Part shown: positions 9,290-22,633 of the stretch, one piece after another
Numbering within the stretch: position 1 is the stretch's first letter
Layout: each line of letters begins with the position of its first letter
NCBI GenBank assembly: GCA_016165875.1
Contig: JABBOT010000083.1
Location: 124,001-188,000 of the forward strand
Direction: 5' to 3'
DNA from: Acanthopleura granulata
Lineage: Eukaryota > Mollusca > Polyplacophora > Chitonida > Chitonidae
Length of the DNA stretch: 64,000 bases
The notes under the pieces: model-generated
Seen by the model: the letters and a program-made list of their open reading frames with translations, nothing else
The model's database searches: none
Told to the model about the DNA's origin: nothing
Translations under genes and position numbers: made by a program

Positions 9290-11434
9290 GGAAGACATCA
9301 TCTCAAATTCGAACCATAGAGAGATGATTTCAGTCTCTTCCACACCACAAGAAAATCACAGAAAAAAAAACAAAGAAAAACAAAGGAAAAACGTCATATT
9401 CAACTGCCTTCAAGTGACCAAAGTAAGAATAAATACGTTGGTTCTACGTCATAGCCTACAGTTTAGTATCCAAATTTGCAGGGCGCATGATGAGGAAAAG
9501 CTCTTTATAGGCCCTGTACAAAGGAAGACGGCATCTCAAATTCCAACCATAGAGAGATGATTTCAGTCTCTTCCACACCACAAGAAAATCACAGAAAAAC
9601 GAAGAAAAAAAAAACAAAGAAAAACAAAGGAAAAACGTCAAATTCAAATGCCATCAAATAACCAAAGTAAGAATAAATACGTTGGTTCTACGTCATAGCC
9701 TACAGTTTAGTATGCAAATTTGCATCGCACATGATGCGGAAAAGGGCTTTATAGGCCCTGTATAAAGGAAGACATCATCTCAAATTCGAACCATAGAGAG
9801 ATGATTTGAGTGTCTTCCACACCACAAGAAAATCACAGAAAAACAAAGCAAAAAAACAAAGAAAAATAAAGAAAAAACGTCAAATTCAAATGCCTTCAAG
9901 TGACCAAAGTAAGAATAAATACGTTGGTTCTACGTCATAGGCTACAGTTTAGTATGCAAATTTGCATCGCCCATGATGCGGAAAAGGGCTTTATAGGCCC
10001 TGTATAAAGGAAGACATCATCTCAAATTCGAACCATAGAGAGATGATTTCAGTCTCTTCCACACCACAAGAAAATCACAGAAAAAAAAACAAAGAAAAAC
10101 AAAGAAAAAACGTCACATTCAAATGCCTTCAAGTAACCAAAGTAAGAATAAATACGTTGGTTCTACGTCATAGGCTACAGTTTAGTATGCAAATTTGCAG
10201 GGCTCATGATGCGGAAAAGGGCTTTATATGCCCTGTATAAAGGAAGACGGCATCTGAAATTGGAAACATAGAGAGATCATTTCAGTCTCTTTCACACCAC
10301 AAGAAAATCACAGAAAAACAAAGAAAAAAAACATACAAAAACAAAGGAAAAACGTCACATTCAAATGCCATCAAATAACCAAAGTAAGAATAAATACGTT
10401 GGTTCTACGTCATAGGCTACAGTTTAGTATGCAAACTTGCAGGGTCCATGATGCGGAAAAGGGCTTTATAGGCCTTGTTTAAAGGAAGACGGCATCTGAA
10501 ATTGGAACCATAGAGAGATGATTTCAGTCTCTTCCACACCACAAGAAAAACACAGAAACACAAAGAAAAAAAACAAAGAAAAAACGTCACATTCAAATGC
10601 CTTCAAGTGACCAAAGTAAGAATAAATACGTTGGTTCTACGTCATAGGCTACAGTTTAGTATGCAAATTTGCATCATCCATGATGCGGAAAAGGGCTTTA
10701 TAGGCCCTGTATAAAGGAAGACATCATCTCAAATTCGAACCATAGAGAGATGATTTCAGTCTCTTCCACACCACAAGAAAATCACAGAAAAAAAAACAAA
10801 GAAAAACAAAGGAAAAACGTCATATTCAACTGCCTTCAAGTGACCAAAGTAAGAATAAATACGTTGGTTCTACGTCATAGCCTACAGTTTAGTATCCAAA
10901 TTTGCAGGGCGCATGATGAGGAAAAGCTCTTTATAGGCCCTGTACAAAGGAAGACGGCATCTCAAATTCCAACCATAGAGAGATGATTTCAGTCTCTTCC
11001 ACACCACAAGAAAATCACAGAAAAACGAAGAAAAAAAAAACAAAGAAAAACAAAGGAAAAACGTCAAATTCAAATGCCATCAAATAACCAAAGTAAGAAT
11101 AAATACGTTGGTTCTACGTCATAGCCTACAGTTTAGTATGCAAATTTGCATCGCACATGATGCGGAAAAGGGCTTTATAGGCCCTGTATAAAGGAAGACA
11201 TCATCTCAAATTCGAACCATAGAGAGATGATTTCAGTGTCTTCCACACCACAAGAAAATCACAGAAAAACAAAGAAAAAAAACAAAGAAAAACAAAGGAA
11301 AAACGTCAAATTCAAATGCCTTCAGATGAGAAAATTAAGAATAAATACGTTGGTTCTACGTCATAGGCTACAGTTTAGTATGCAAATTTGGAGGGTCCAT
11401 GATGAGGAAAAGGGCTTTATAGGCCCGGTATAAA
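9290..11434 (+). repeat. 1,426-bp displaced duplication within superblock II
   Basis: Three consecutive monomers (9,290, 9,523 and 9,767; lengths 233, 244 and 242) recur at 10,716, 10,949 and 11,193 with the same lengths and rare variants. The intervening monomers at 10,009-10,715 are of other types. A related but changed copy lies near 18,677-19,396, where the TGTACAAAGG head has become TGTACAAAAAAAAG. Confidence 0.75.
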
Positions 11435-11661
11435 GGAAGACGGCATCTCAAATTGGAACCATAGAGAGATGATTTCAGTCTCTTCCACACCACAAGAAAA
11501 AGAAAAAAAAAAAGAAAAACAAAGAAAAACCGTCAAATTCAAATGCCTTCAAGTGACCAAAGTAAGAATAAATACGTTGGTTCTACGTCATAGGCTACAG
11601 TTTAGTATGTAAATTTGCAGGGCCCATGATGCGGAAAAGTGCTTTATAGGCCCTGTATAAA

Positions 11662-13976
11662 GGAAGACGGCATCTGAAATTGGAACCATAGAGAGATCAT
11701 TTCAGTCTCTTCCACACCACAAGAAAAACAAAGGAAAAAAAAACAAAGGAAAACAAAGCAAAAACGTGAAGTTCAAAGGCCATCAAAAAACCAAAGTAAG
11801 AATAAATACGTTGGTTCTACGTCATAGCCTACAGTTTAGTATGCAAATTTGCATTGGTCATGATGCGGAAAAAGGCTTTAAAGGCCCTGTATAAAGGAAC
11901 ACGGCATCTCAAATTGGAACCATAGAGAGATGATTTCAGTCTTTTCCACACCACAAGAAAAAGAAAAAAAACAATGAAAAACAAAGAAAAACCGTCAAAT
12001 TCAAATGCCTTCAAGTGACCAAAGTAAGAATAAATTCGTTGGTTCTACGTCATAGCCTACAGTTTAGTATGCAAATTTGCAGGGCCCATAATGCGGAAAA
12101 GGGCTTTATAGGCCGTTTATAAAAAAAAGTCGGGATCTCAAATTCCAACCATAGAGAGATGATTTCAGTGTCTTCCACACCACAAGAAAAACAAAGCAAA
12201 AAAACAAAGAAAAATAAAGAAAAAACGTCAAATTCAAATGCCTTCAAGTGACCAAAGTAAGAATAAATACGTGGGTTCTACGTCATAGGCTACAGTTTAG
12301 TATGCAAATTTGCATCGCCCATGATGCGGAAAAGGGCTTTATAGGCCCTGTATAAAGGAAGACATCATCTCAAATTCGAACCATAGAGAGATGATTTCAG
12401 TCTCTTCCACACCACAAGAAAATCACAGAAAAAAAAACAAAGAAAAACAAAGAAAAAACGTCACATTCAATTGCCTTCAAGTGACCAAAGTAAGAATAAA
12501 TACGTGGGTTCTACGTCATAGGCTACAGTTTAGTATGCAAATTTGCATCGCCCATGATGCGGAAAAGGGCTTTATAGGCCCTGTATAAAGGAAGACATCA
12601 TCTCAAATTCGAACCATAGAGAGATGATTTCAGTCTCTTCCACACCACAAGAAAAAGAAAAAAAAAAAAAGAAAAACAAAGAAAAACCGTCAAATTCAAA
12701 TGCCTTCAAGTGACCAAAGTAAGAATAAATACGTTGGTTCTACGTCATAGGCTACAGTTTAGTATGTAAATTTGCAGGGCCCATGATGCGGAAAAGTGCT
12801 TTATAGGCCCTGTATAAAGGAAGACGGCATCTGAAATTGGAACCATAGAGAGATCATTTCAGTCTCTTCCACACCACAAGAAAAACAAAGGAAAAAAAAA
12901 CAAAGGAAAACAAAGCAAAAACGTGAAGTTCAAAGGCCATCAAAAAACCAAAGTAAGAATAAATACGTTGGTTCTACGTCATAGCCTACAGTTTAATATG
13001 CAAATTTGCATTGGTCATGATGCGGAAAAAGGCTTTAAAGGCCCTGTATAAAGGAACACGGCATCTCAAATTGGAACCATAGAGAGATGATTTCAGTCTT
13101 TTCCACACCACAAGAAAAAGAAAAAAAACAAAGAAAAACAAAGAAAAACCGTCAAATTCAAATGCCTTCAAGTGACCAAAGTAAGAATAAATACGTTGGT
13201 TCTACGTCATAGCCTACAGTTTAGTATGCAAATTTGCAGGGCCCATAATGCGGAAAAGGGCTTTATAGGCCGTTTATAAAAAAAAGTCGGGATCTCAAAT
13301 TCCAACCATAGAGAGATGATTTCAGTGTCTTCCACACCACAAGAAAAACAAAGCAAAAAAACAAAGAAAAATAAAGAAAAAACGTCAAATTCAAATGCCT
13401 TCAAGTGACCAAAGTAAGAATAAATACGTTGGTTCTACGTCATAGGCTACAGTTTAGTATGCAAATTTGCATCGCCCATGATGCGGAAAAGGGCTTTATA
13501 GGCCCTGTATAAAGGAAGACGGCATCTCAAATTCCAACCATAGAGAGATGATTTCAGTCTCTTCCACACCACAAGAAAAACACAGAAAAACAAAAAAAAA
13601 AACAAAGAAAAAACGTCAAATTCAAATGCCTTCAAGTGACCAAAGTAAGAATAAATACGTTGGTTCTACGTCATAGGCTACAGTTTAGTATGCAAATTTG
13701 CAGGGCCCATGATGCGGAAAAATGCTTTATAGGCCCTGTATAAAAAAAGACGGCATCTCAAATTCCAACCATAGAGAGATGATTTCAGTCTCTTCCACAC
13801 CACAAGAAAAACAAAGCAAAAAAACAAAGAAAAACAAAGAAAAAACGTCAAATTCAAATGCCTTCAAGTGACCAAAGTAAGAATAAATACGTTGGTTCTA
13901 CGTCATAGGCTACAGTTTAGTATGCAAATTTGCAGGGCCCATGATGCGGAAAAGGGCTTTATAGGCCCTGTATAAA
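11662..13976 (+). repeat. 1,157-bp five-monomer tandem duplication in superblock II
   Basis: Monomers starting at 11,662, 11,896, 12,125, 12,357 and 12,590 have lengths 234, 229, 232, 233 and 229. The series from 12,819 starts 234, 229, 232 with the same rare variants (CATTGGTC, AACACGG and AGTCGGGATC). The duplication is shared in outline with 5,104-6,943, so it predates the split of superblocks I and II or was copied between them. Confidence 0.75.
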
Positions 13977-16900
13977 GGAAGACAGCATCTCAAATTGGAA
14001 CCATAGAGAGATGATTTCAGTCTCTTCCACACGACAAGAAAAACACAGAAAAAAAAACAAAGAAAAACAAAGAAAAAACGTCAAATTCAAATGCCTTCAA
14101 GTGACCAAAGTAAGAATAAATACGTGGGTTCTACGTCATAGGCTACAGTTTAGTATGTAAATTTGCAGTGCCCATGATGCGGAAAAGGGCTTTAGAGGCC
14201 CTGTATGAAGGAAGACGGCATCTGAAATTGGAAACATAGAGAGATCATTTCAGTCTCTTTCACACCACAAGAAAATCACAGAAAAACAAAGAAAAAAAAC
14301 AAAGAAAAACAAAGGAAAAACGTCACATTCAAATGCCATCAAATAACCAAAGTAAGAATAAATACGTTGGTTGTACGTCATAGGCTACAGTTTAGTATGC
14401 AAACTTGCAGGGCCCATGATGCGGAAAAGAGCTTTATAGGCCCTGTTTAAAGGAAGACGGCATCTCAAATTCCAACCATAGAGAGATGATTTCAGTGTCT
14501 TCCACACCACAAGAAAAACACAGAAACACAAAGAAAAAAAGCAAAGAAAAAACGTGAAGTTCAAAGGCCATCAAATAACCAAAGTAAGAATAAATACGTT
14601 GGTTCTACGTCATAGGCTACAGTTTAGTATGCAAACTTGCAGGGGTCATGATGCGGAAAAAGGCTTTATAGGCCCTGTATAAAGGAAGACGGCATCTCAA
14701 ATTCGAACCATAGAGAGATCATTTCAGTCTCTTTCACACCACAAGAAAAAGAAAAAAAAAAGAAAAATTAAGAAAAAACGTCAAATTCAAATGCCTTCAG
14801 ATGAGAAAATTAAGAATAAATACGTTGGTTCTACCTCATAGCCGATAGTTTAGTATGCAAATTTGGAGGGTCCATGATGAGGAAAAGGGCTTTATAGGCC
14901 CGGTATAAAGGAAGACGGCATCTGAAATTGGAACCATACAGAGATGATTTCGGTCTCTTCCACACTACAGGAAAAACACAGAAAAGCAAAGAAAAAAAAA
15001 ACAAAGAAAAAACGTCAAATTCAAATGCCTTCACTTGAGGAAATTAAGAATAAATACGTTGGTTCTACGCTATAGGCTACAGTTTAGTATGCAAACTTGC
15101 AGGGTAAATGATGCGGAAAAGGGCTTTATAGACCGTGTATAAAAAAAGACGGCGTCTCAAATTGGAATAATAGAGAGATGATTTCAGTGTCTTCCACACC
15201 ACAAGAAAAACACAGAAAAACAAAGAAAAAAAACATACAAAAACAAAGAAAAAACGTCAAATTCAAATGCCTTCAAGTGACCAAAGTAAGAATAAATACG
15301 TTGGTTCTACGTCATAGGCTACAGTTTAGTATGCAAACTTGCAGGGTAAATGATGCGGAAAAGGGCTTTATATGCCGTGTATAAAAAAAGACGGCATCTC
15401 AAATTCCAACCATAGAGAGATGATTTCAGTGTCTTCCACACCACAAGAAAATCACAGAAAAACAAAGAAAAAAAACAAAGAAAAACAAAGAAAAAACGTC
15501 AAATTCAAATGCCTTCAAGTGACCAAAGTAAGAATAAATACGTTGGTTCTACGTCATAGGCTACAGTTTAGTATGCAAATTTGCATCGCCCATGATGCGG
15601 AAAAGGGCTTTATAGGCCCTGTATAAAGGAAGACGGCATCTGAAATTCGAACCATAGAGAGATGATTTCAGTGTCTTCCACCCCACAAGAAAATCACAGA
15701 AAAACAAAGAAAAAAAAAACAAAGAAAAAGAAAGGAAAAACGTCATATTCAACTGCCTTCAAGTGACCAAAGTAAGAATAAATACGTTGGTTCTACGTCA
15801 TAGCCTACAGTTTAGTATGCAAATTTGCAGGGCCCATGATGCGGAAAAGGGCTTTATATTCCCTGTATAAAGGAAGACGGCATCTCAAATTGGAACCATA
15901 GAGAGATGATTTCAGTGTCTTCCACATAACAAGAAAAACACAGAAAAACGAAGGAAAAAAAACAAAGAAAAATAGAGAAAAAACGTCACATTCAAATGCC
16001 TTCAAGTGACCAAAGTAAGAATAAATAGGTTTTTTCTACGTCATAGCCTACAGTTTAGTATGCAAATTTGCAGGGCCCATGATGAGGAACAGCTCTTTAT
16101 AGGAGCTGTATAAAGGAAGACGGCATCTGAAATTCGAACCATAGAGAGATGATTTCAGTGTCTTCCACACCACAAGAAAAACAAAGAAAAAAAAAACAAA
16201 GAAAAACAAAGAAAAAGCGTGAAGTTCAAAGGCCATCAAATAACCAAAGTAAGAATAAATACGTCGGTTCTACGTCATAGGCTACAGTTTAGTATGCAAA
16301 TTTGCAGGGGTTATGATGCGGAAAAAGGCTTTATAGGCCGTGTATAAAGGAAGACGGCATCTCAAATTCGAACCATAGAGAGATGATTTCAGTCTCTTCC
16401 ACACCACAAGAAAAAGAAAAAAAAAAAAAGAAAAACAAAGAAAAACCGTCAAATTCAAATGCCTTCAAGTGACCAAAGTAAGAATAAATACGTTGGTTCT
16501 ACGTCATAGGCTACAGTTTAGTATGTAAATTTGCAGGGCCCATGATGCGGAAACGTGCTTTATAGGCCCTGTATAACGGAAGACGGCATCTGAAATTGGA
16601 ACCATAGAGAGATCATTACAGTCTCTTCCACACCACAAGAAAAACAAAGAAAAAAAAAACAAAGGAAAACAAAGCAAAAACGTGAAGTTCAAAGGCCATC
16701 AAAAAACCAGAGTAAGAATAAATACGTTGGTTCTACGTCATAGGCTACAGTTTAGTATGCAAATTTGCAGGGCCCATGATGAGGAAAAGAGCTTTATAGG
16801 CCCTGTTTAAAGGAAGACGGCATCTCAAATTGGAACCATAGAGAGATGATTTCAGTGTCTTCCACACCACAAGAAAAACACAAACACAGAAAGAAAAAAA

Positions 16901-17278
16901 ACAAAGAAAAAACGTCATATTCAAATGCCTTCAAGTGACCAAAGTAAGAATAAATTCGTTGGTTCTACGTCATAGCCTACAGTTTAGTATGCAAATTTGC
17001 AGGGCCCATAATGCGGAAAAGGGCTTTATAGGCCTCGTTTATAAAAAAAAGTCGGGATCTCAAATTCCAACCATAGAGAGATGATTTCAGTGTCTTCCAC
17101 ACCACAAGAAAAACAAAGCAAAAAAACAAAGAAAAATAAAGAAAAAACGTCAAATTCAAATGCCTTCAAGTGACCAAAGTAAGAATAAATACGTGGGTTC
17201 TACGTCATAGGCTACAGTTTAGTATGCAAATTTGCATCGCCCATGATGCGGAAAAGGGCTTTATAGGCCCTGTATAAA
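13977..17278 (+). repeat. A superblock III, first part (14 monomers)
   Basis: It is collinear with 625-3,923 at a displacement of about 13,353 bp, with monomer lengths matching almost one for one, including the 244 and 243 bp pair, the T-run marker and the changed GC stem. Only scattered substitutions are seen, for example TCCACCCCAC near 15,680 and GGCCTCGTTTATA near 17,032. Confidence 0.8.
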
Positions 17279-20085
17279 GGAAGACATCATCTCAAATTCG
17301 AACCATAGAGAGATGATTTCAGTCTCTTCCACACCACAAGAAAAACACAGAAAAAAAAACAAAGAAAAACAAAGAAAAAACGTCAAATTCAAATGCCTTC
17401 AAGTAACCAAAGTAAGAATAAATACGTTGGTTCTACGTCATAGGCTACAGTTTAGTATGCAAATTTGCAGGGCTCATGATGCGGAAAAGGGCTTTATATG
17501 CCCTGTATAAAGGAAGACGGCATCTCAAATTGGAACCATAGAGAGATGATTTCAGTCTCTTTCACACCACAAGAAAAACACAGAAAAACAAAGAAAAAAA
17601 ACAAACAAAAACAAAGGAAAAACGTCACATTCAAATGCCATCAAATAACCAATAAATACGTTGGTTCTACGTCATAGGCTACAGTTTAGTATGCAAACTT
17701 GCAGGGCCCATGATGCGGAAAAGGGCTTTATAGGCCCTGTATAAAGGAAGACGGCATCTCAAATTGGAACCATAGAGAGATGATTTCAGTCTCTTCCACA
17801 CCACAAGAAAAACACAGAAAAACAAAGAAAAAAAACAAAGAAAAAACGTCAAATTCAAATGCCTTCAAGTGACCAAAGTAAGAATAAATACGTTGGTTCT
17901 ACGTCATAGGCTACAGTTTAGTATGCAAATTTGCATCATCCATGATGCGGAAAAGGGCTTTATAGGCCCTGTATAAAGGAAGACATCATCTCAAATTCGA
18001 ACCATAGAGAGATGATTTCAGACTCTTCCACACCACAAGAAAATCTCAGAAAAAAAACCAAAGAAAAACAAAGAAAAAACGTCACATTCAAATGCCTTCA
18101 AGTGACCAAAGTAAGAATAAATACGTTGGTTCTACGTCATAGGCTACAGTTTAGTATGCAAATTTGCATCGCCCATGATGCGGAAAAGGGCTTTATATGC
18201 CCTGTATAAAGGAAGACGGCATCTGAAATTGGAAACATAGAGAGATCATTTCAGTCTCTTTCACACCACAAGAAAATCACAGAAAAACAAAGAAAAAAAA
18301 CATACAAAAACAAAGGAAAAACGTCACATTCAAATGCCATCAAATAACCAATAAATACGTTGGTTCTACGTCATAGGCTACAGTTTAGTATGCAAACTTG
18401 CAGGGTCCATGATGCGGAAAAGGGCTTTATAGGCCCTGTTTAAAGGAAGACGGCATCTCAAATTCCAACCATAGAGAGATGATTTCAGTCTCTTCCACAC
18501 CACAAGAAAAACACAGAAACACAAAGAAAAAAAACAAAGAAAAAACGTCACATTCAAATGCCTTCAAGTGACCAAAGTAAGAATAAATACGTTGGTTCTA
18601 CGTCATAGGCTACAGTTTAGTATGCAAATTTGCATCGCCCATGATGCGGAAAAGGGCTTTATAGGCCCTGTATAAAGGAAGACATCATCTCAAATTCCAA
18701 CCATAGAGAGATGATTTCAGTCTCTTCCACACCACAAGAAAATCACAGAAAAAAAAACAAAGAAAAACAAAGGAAAAACGTCATATTCAACTGCCTTCAA
18801 GTGACCAAAGTAAGAATAAATACGTTGGTTCTACGTCATAGCCTACAGTTTAGTATGCAAATTTGCAGGGCGCATGATGAGGAAAAGCTCTTTATAGGCC
18901 CTGTACAAAAAAAAGACGGCATCTCAAATTCCAACCATAGAGAGATGATTTCAGTCTCTTCCACACCACAAGAAAATCACAGAAAAACGAAGAAAAAAAA
19001 AACAAAGAAAAACAAAGGAAAAACGTCACATTCAAATGCCATGAAATAACCAAAGTAAGAATAAATACGTTGGTTCTACGTCATAGCCTACAGTTTAGTA
19101 TGCAAATTTGCATCGCACATGATGCGGAAAAGGGCTTTATAGGCCCTGTATAAAGGAAGACATCATCTCAAAATCGAACCATAGAGAGATGATTTCAGTG
19201 TCTTCCACACCACAAGAAAATCACAGAAAAACAAAGAAAAAAAAGAAAGAAAAACAAAGGAAAAACGTCAAATTCAAATGCCTTCAGATGAGAAAATTAA
19301 GAATAAATACGTTGGTTCTACGTCATAGGCTACAGTTTAGTATGCAAATTTGGAGGGTCCATGATGAGGAAAAGGGCTTTATAGGCCCGGTATAAAGGAA
19401 GACGGCATCTCAAATTGGAACCATAGAGAGATGATTTCAGTCTCTTCCACACCACAAGAAAAAGAAAAAAAAAAAAAGAAAAACAAAGAAAAACCGTCAA
19501 ATTCAAATGCCTTCAAGTGACCAAAGTAAGAATAAATACGTTGGTTCCACGTCATAGGCTACAGTTTAGTATGTAAATTTGCAGGGCCCATGATGCGGAA
19601 AGGTGCTTTATAGGCCCTGTATAAAGGAAGACGGCATCTGAAATTGGAACCATAGAGAGATCATTTCAGTCTCTTCCACACCACAAGAAAAACAAAGGAA
19701 AAAAAAACAAAGGAAAACAAAGCAAAAACGTGAAGTTCAAATGCCATCAAAAAACCAAAGTAAGAATAAATACGTTGGTTCTACGTCATAGCCTACAGTT
19801 TAGTATGCAAATTTGCATTGGTCATGATGCGGAAAAAGGCTTTAAAGGCCCTGTATAAAGGAACACGGCATCTCAAATTGGAACCATAGAGAGATGATTT
19901 CAGTCTTTTCCCCACCACAAGAAAAAGAAAAAAACAAAGAAAAACAAAGAAAACCGTCAAATTCAAATGCCTTCAAGTGACCAAAGTAAGAATAAATACG
20001 TTTGTTCTACGTCATAGGCTACAGTTTAGTATGCAAATTTGCAGGGCCCATGATGAGGAAAAGAGCTTTATAGGCCCTGTTTAAA
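17279..20085 (+). repeat. A block with 700-bp three-monomer duplication
   Basis: Twelve monomers. The series starting at 17,512 recurs at 18,211, a displacement of about 699 bp. Both copies share an 8-bp loss in AACC(AAAGTAAG)AATAAATACG, at about 17,650 and 18,350, which shortens those monomers from 242 to 234 bp. The shared deletion shows the duplication happened after it. The later part (18,677-20,085) resembles 10,716-11,895. Confidence 0.75.
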
Positions 20086-22633
20086 GGAAGACGGCATCTC
20101 AAATTCCACCCATAGAGAGATGATTTCAGTGTCTTCCACACCACAAGAAAAACACAGAAACACAAGGAAAAAAAACAAAGAAAAAACGTCATATTCAAAT
20201 GCCTTCAAGTGACCAAAGTAAGAATAAATTCGTTGGTTCTACGTCATAGCCTACAGTTTAGTATGCAAATTTGCAGGGCCCATAATGCGGAAAAGGGCTT
20301 TATAGGCCGTTTATAAAAAAACACGGGATTTCAAATTCCAACCATAGAGAGATGATTTCAGTCTCTTCCACACCACAAGAAAAACAAAGCAAAAAAACAA
20401 AGAAAAACAAAGAAAAAACGTCAAATTCAAATGCCTTGAAGTGACCAAAGTAAGAATAAATGCGTTGGTTCTACGTCATAGGCTACAGTTTAGTATGCAA
20501 ATTTGCATCGCCCATGATGCGGAAAAGGGCTTTATAGGCCCTGTATAAAGGAAGACATCATCTCAAATTCGAACTATAGAGAGATGATTTCAGTCTCTTC
20601 CACACCACAAGAAAATCACAGAAAAAAAAAACAAAGAAAAACAAAGAAAAAACGTCACATTCAATTGCCTTCAAGTGACCAAAGTAAGAATAAATACGTT
20701 GGTTCTACGTCATAGGCTACAGTTTAGTATGCAAATTTGCAGGGTCCATGATGCGGAAAAGGGCTTTATATTCCCTGTATAAAGGAAGACATCATCTCAA
20801 ATTCGAACCATAGAGAGATGATTTTAGTCAATTCCACACCACAAGAAAAACAAAGCAAAAAAACAAAGAAAAACAAAGAAAAAACGTCAAATTCAAATGC
20901 CTTCAAGTGACCAAAGTAAGAATAAATACGGTGGTTCTACGTCATAGGCTACAGTTTAGTATGCAAATTTGCATCGCCCATGATGCGGAAAAGGGCTTTA
21001 TAGGCCCTGTATAAAGGAAGACATCATCTCAAATTCGAACTATAGAGAGATGATTTCAGTCTCTTCCACACCACAAGAAAATCACAGAAAAAAAACAAAG
21101 AAAAACAAAGAAAATACGTCACATTCAAATGCCTTCAAGTGACCAAAGTAAGAATAAATACGTTGGTTCTACGTCATAGGCTACAGTTTAGTATGCAAAT
21201 TTGCAGGGCCCATGATGGGGAAAAGGGCTTTATAAGCCCTGTATAAAGGAAGACATCATCTCAAATTCGAACCATAGAGAGATGATTTCAGTGTCTTCCA
21301 CACCACAAGAAAATCACAGAAAAACAAAGAAAAACAAAGGAAAAACGTCATATTCAACTGCCTTCAAGTGACCAAAGTAAGAATAAATACGTTGGTTCTA
21401 CGTCATAGGCTACAGTTTAGTATGCAAATTTGCAGGGCCCATGATGAGGAAAAGCTCTTTATAGGCCCTGTACAAAGGAAGACGGCATCTGAAATTGGAA
21501 CCATAGAGAGATGATTTCAGTCTCTTCCACACCACAAGAAAATCACAGAAAAACGAAGGAAAAAAAGACAAAGAAAAACAAAGGAAAAACGTCAAATTCA
21601 AATGCCATCAAATAACCAAAGTAAGAATAAATACGTTGGTTCTACGTCATAGGCTACAGTTTAGTATGCAAATTTGCATCGCACATGATGCGGAAAAGGG
21701 CTTTATAGGCCCTGTATAAAGGAAGACATCATCTCAAATTCGAACCATAGAGAGATGATTTCAGTGTCTTCCACACCACAAGAAAATCACAGAAAAAAAA
21801 AGAAAAAAAAGAAAGAAAAACAAAGGAAAATCGTCAAATTCAAATGCCTTCAGATGAGAAAATTAAGAATAAATACGTTGGTTCTACGTCATAGGCTACA
21901 GTTTAGTATGCAAATTTGGAGGGTCCATGATGAGGAAAAGGGCTTTATAGGCCCGGTATAAAGGAAGACGGCATCTCAAATTGGAACCATAGAGAGATGA
22001 TTTCAGTCTTTTCCACACCACAAGAAAAAGAAAAAAAAAAAAAGAAAAACAAAGAAAAACCGTCAAATTCAAATGCCTTCAAGTGACCAAAGTAAGCATA
22101 AATACTACAGTTTAGTATGTAAATTTGCAGGGCCCATGATGCGGAAAAGTGCTTTATAGGCCCTGTATAAAGGAAGACGGCATCTGAAATTGGAACCATA
22201 GAGAGATCATTTCAGTCTCTTCCACACCACAAGAAAAACAAAGAAAAAAAAAACAAAGGAAAACAAAGCAAAAACGTGAAGTTCAAAGGCCATCAAAAAA
22301 CCAAAGTAAGAATAAATACGTTGGTTCTACGTCATAGCCTACAGTTTAGTATGCAAATTTGCATTGGTCATGATGCGGAAAAAGGCTTTATAGGCCCTGT
22401 ATAAAGGAACACGGCATCTCAAATTGGAACCATAGCGAGATGATTTCAGTCTCTTCCACACCACAAGAAAAAGAAAAAAAACAAAGAAAAACAAAGAAAA
22501 ACCGTCAAATTCAAATGCCTTCAAGTGACCAAAGTAAGAATAAATACGTTGGTTCTACGTCATAGGCTACAGTTTAGTATGCAAATTTGCAGGGCCCATG
22601 ATGAGGAAAAGAGCTTTATAGGCCCTGTTTAAA
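20086..22633 (+). repeat. A block with 466-bp two-monomer duplication
   Basis: Eleven monomers. The CGAACTATAGAG head variant occurs at 20,550 and 21,016, marking a two-monomer duplication; the same variant recurs once at 23,096. The 20,784 monomer has ATTTTAGTCAATTCC in its head, which I see nowhere else. The block ends with the CATTGGTC and AACACGG monomers. Confidence 0.7.
21963..22171 (+). repeat. 209-bp A monomer lacking the paired ACGT cores
   Basis: At 22,101-22,110 the sequence reads AATACTACAG, where other monomers have AATACG, the GTTGGTTCTACGTCATAGG segment, then CTACAG. About 20 bp containing the second ACGT core, the upstream ACGTCA and most of the first core are gone. The octamer, as ATGTAAAT here, and the TATA dyad remain. 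It is the only such deletion I found, and it does not recur in other copies. Confidence 0.8.

Larger units (their letters stand above)
7407..13976 (+). repeat. A superblock II (28 monomers, 6,570 bp)
   Basis: It begins with the same monomer series as 625 and 13,977. Its middle differs from superblock I: monomers at 9,290-10,008 recur at 10,716-11,434 (displacement 1,426 bp), marked by TGTACAAAGG and AGTATCCAAATTTGC. It also carries the five-monomer duplication at 11,662 and 12,819 (displacement 1,157 bp). Superblocks I and II therefore share an ancestor but were edited separately by unequal exchange. Confidence 0.75.
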
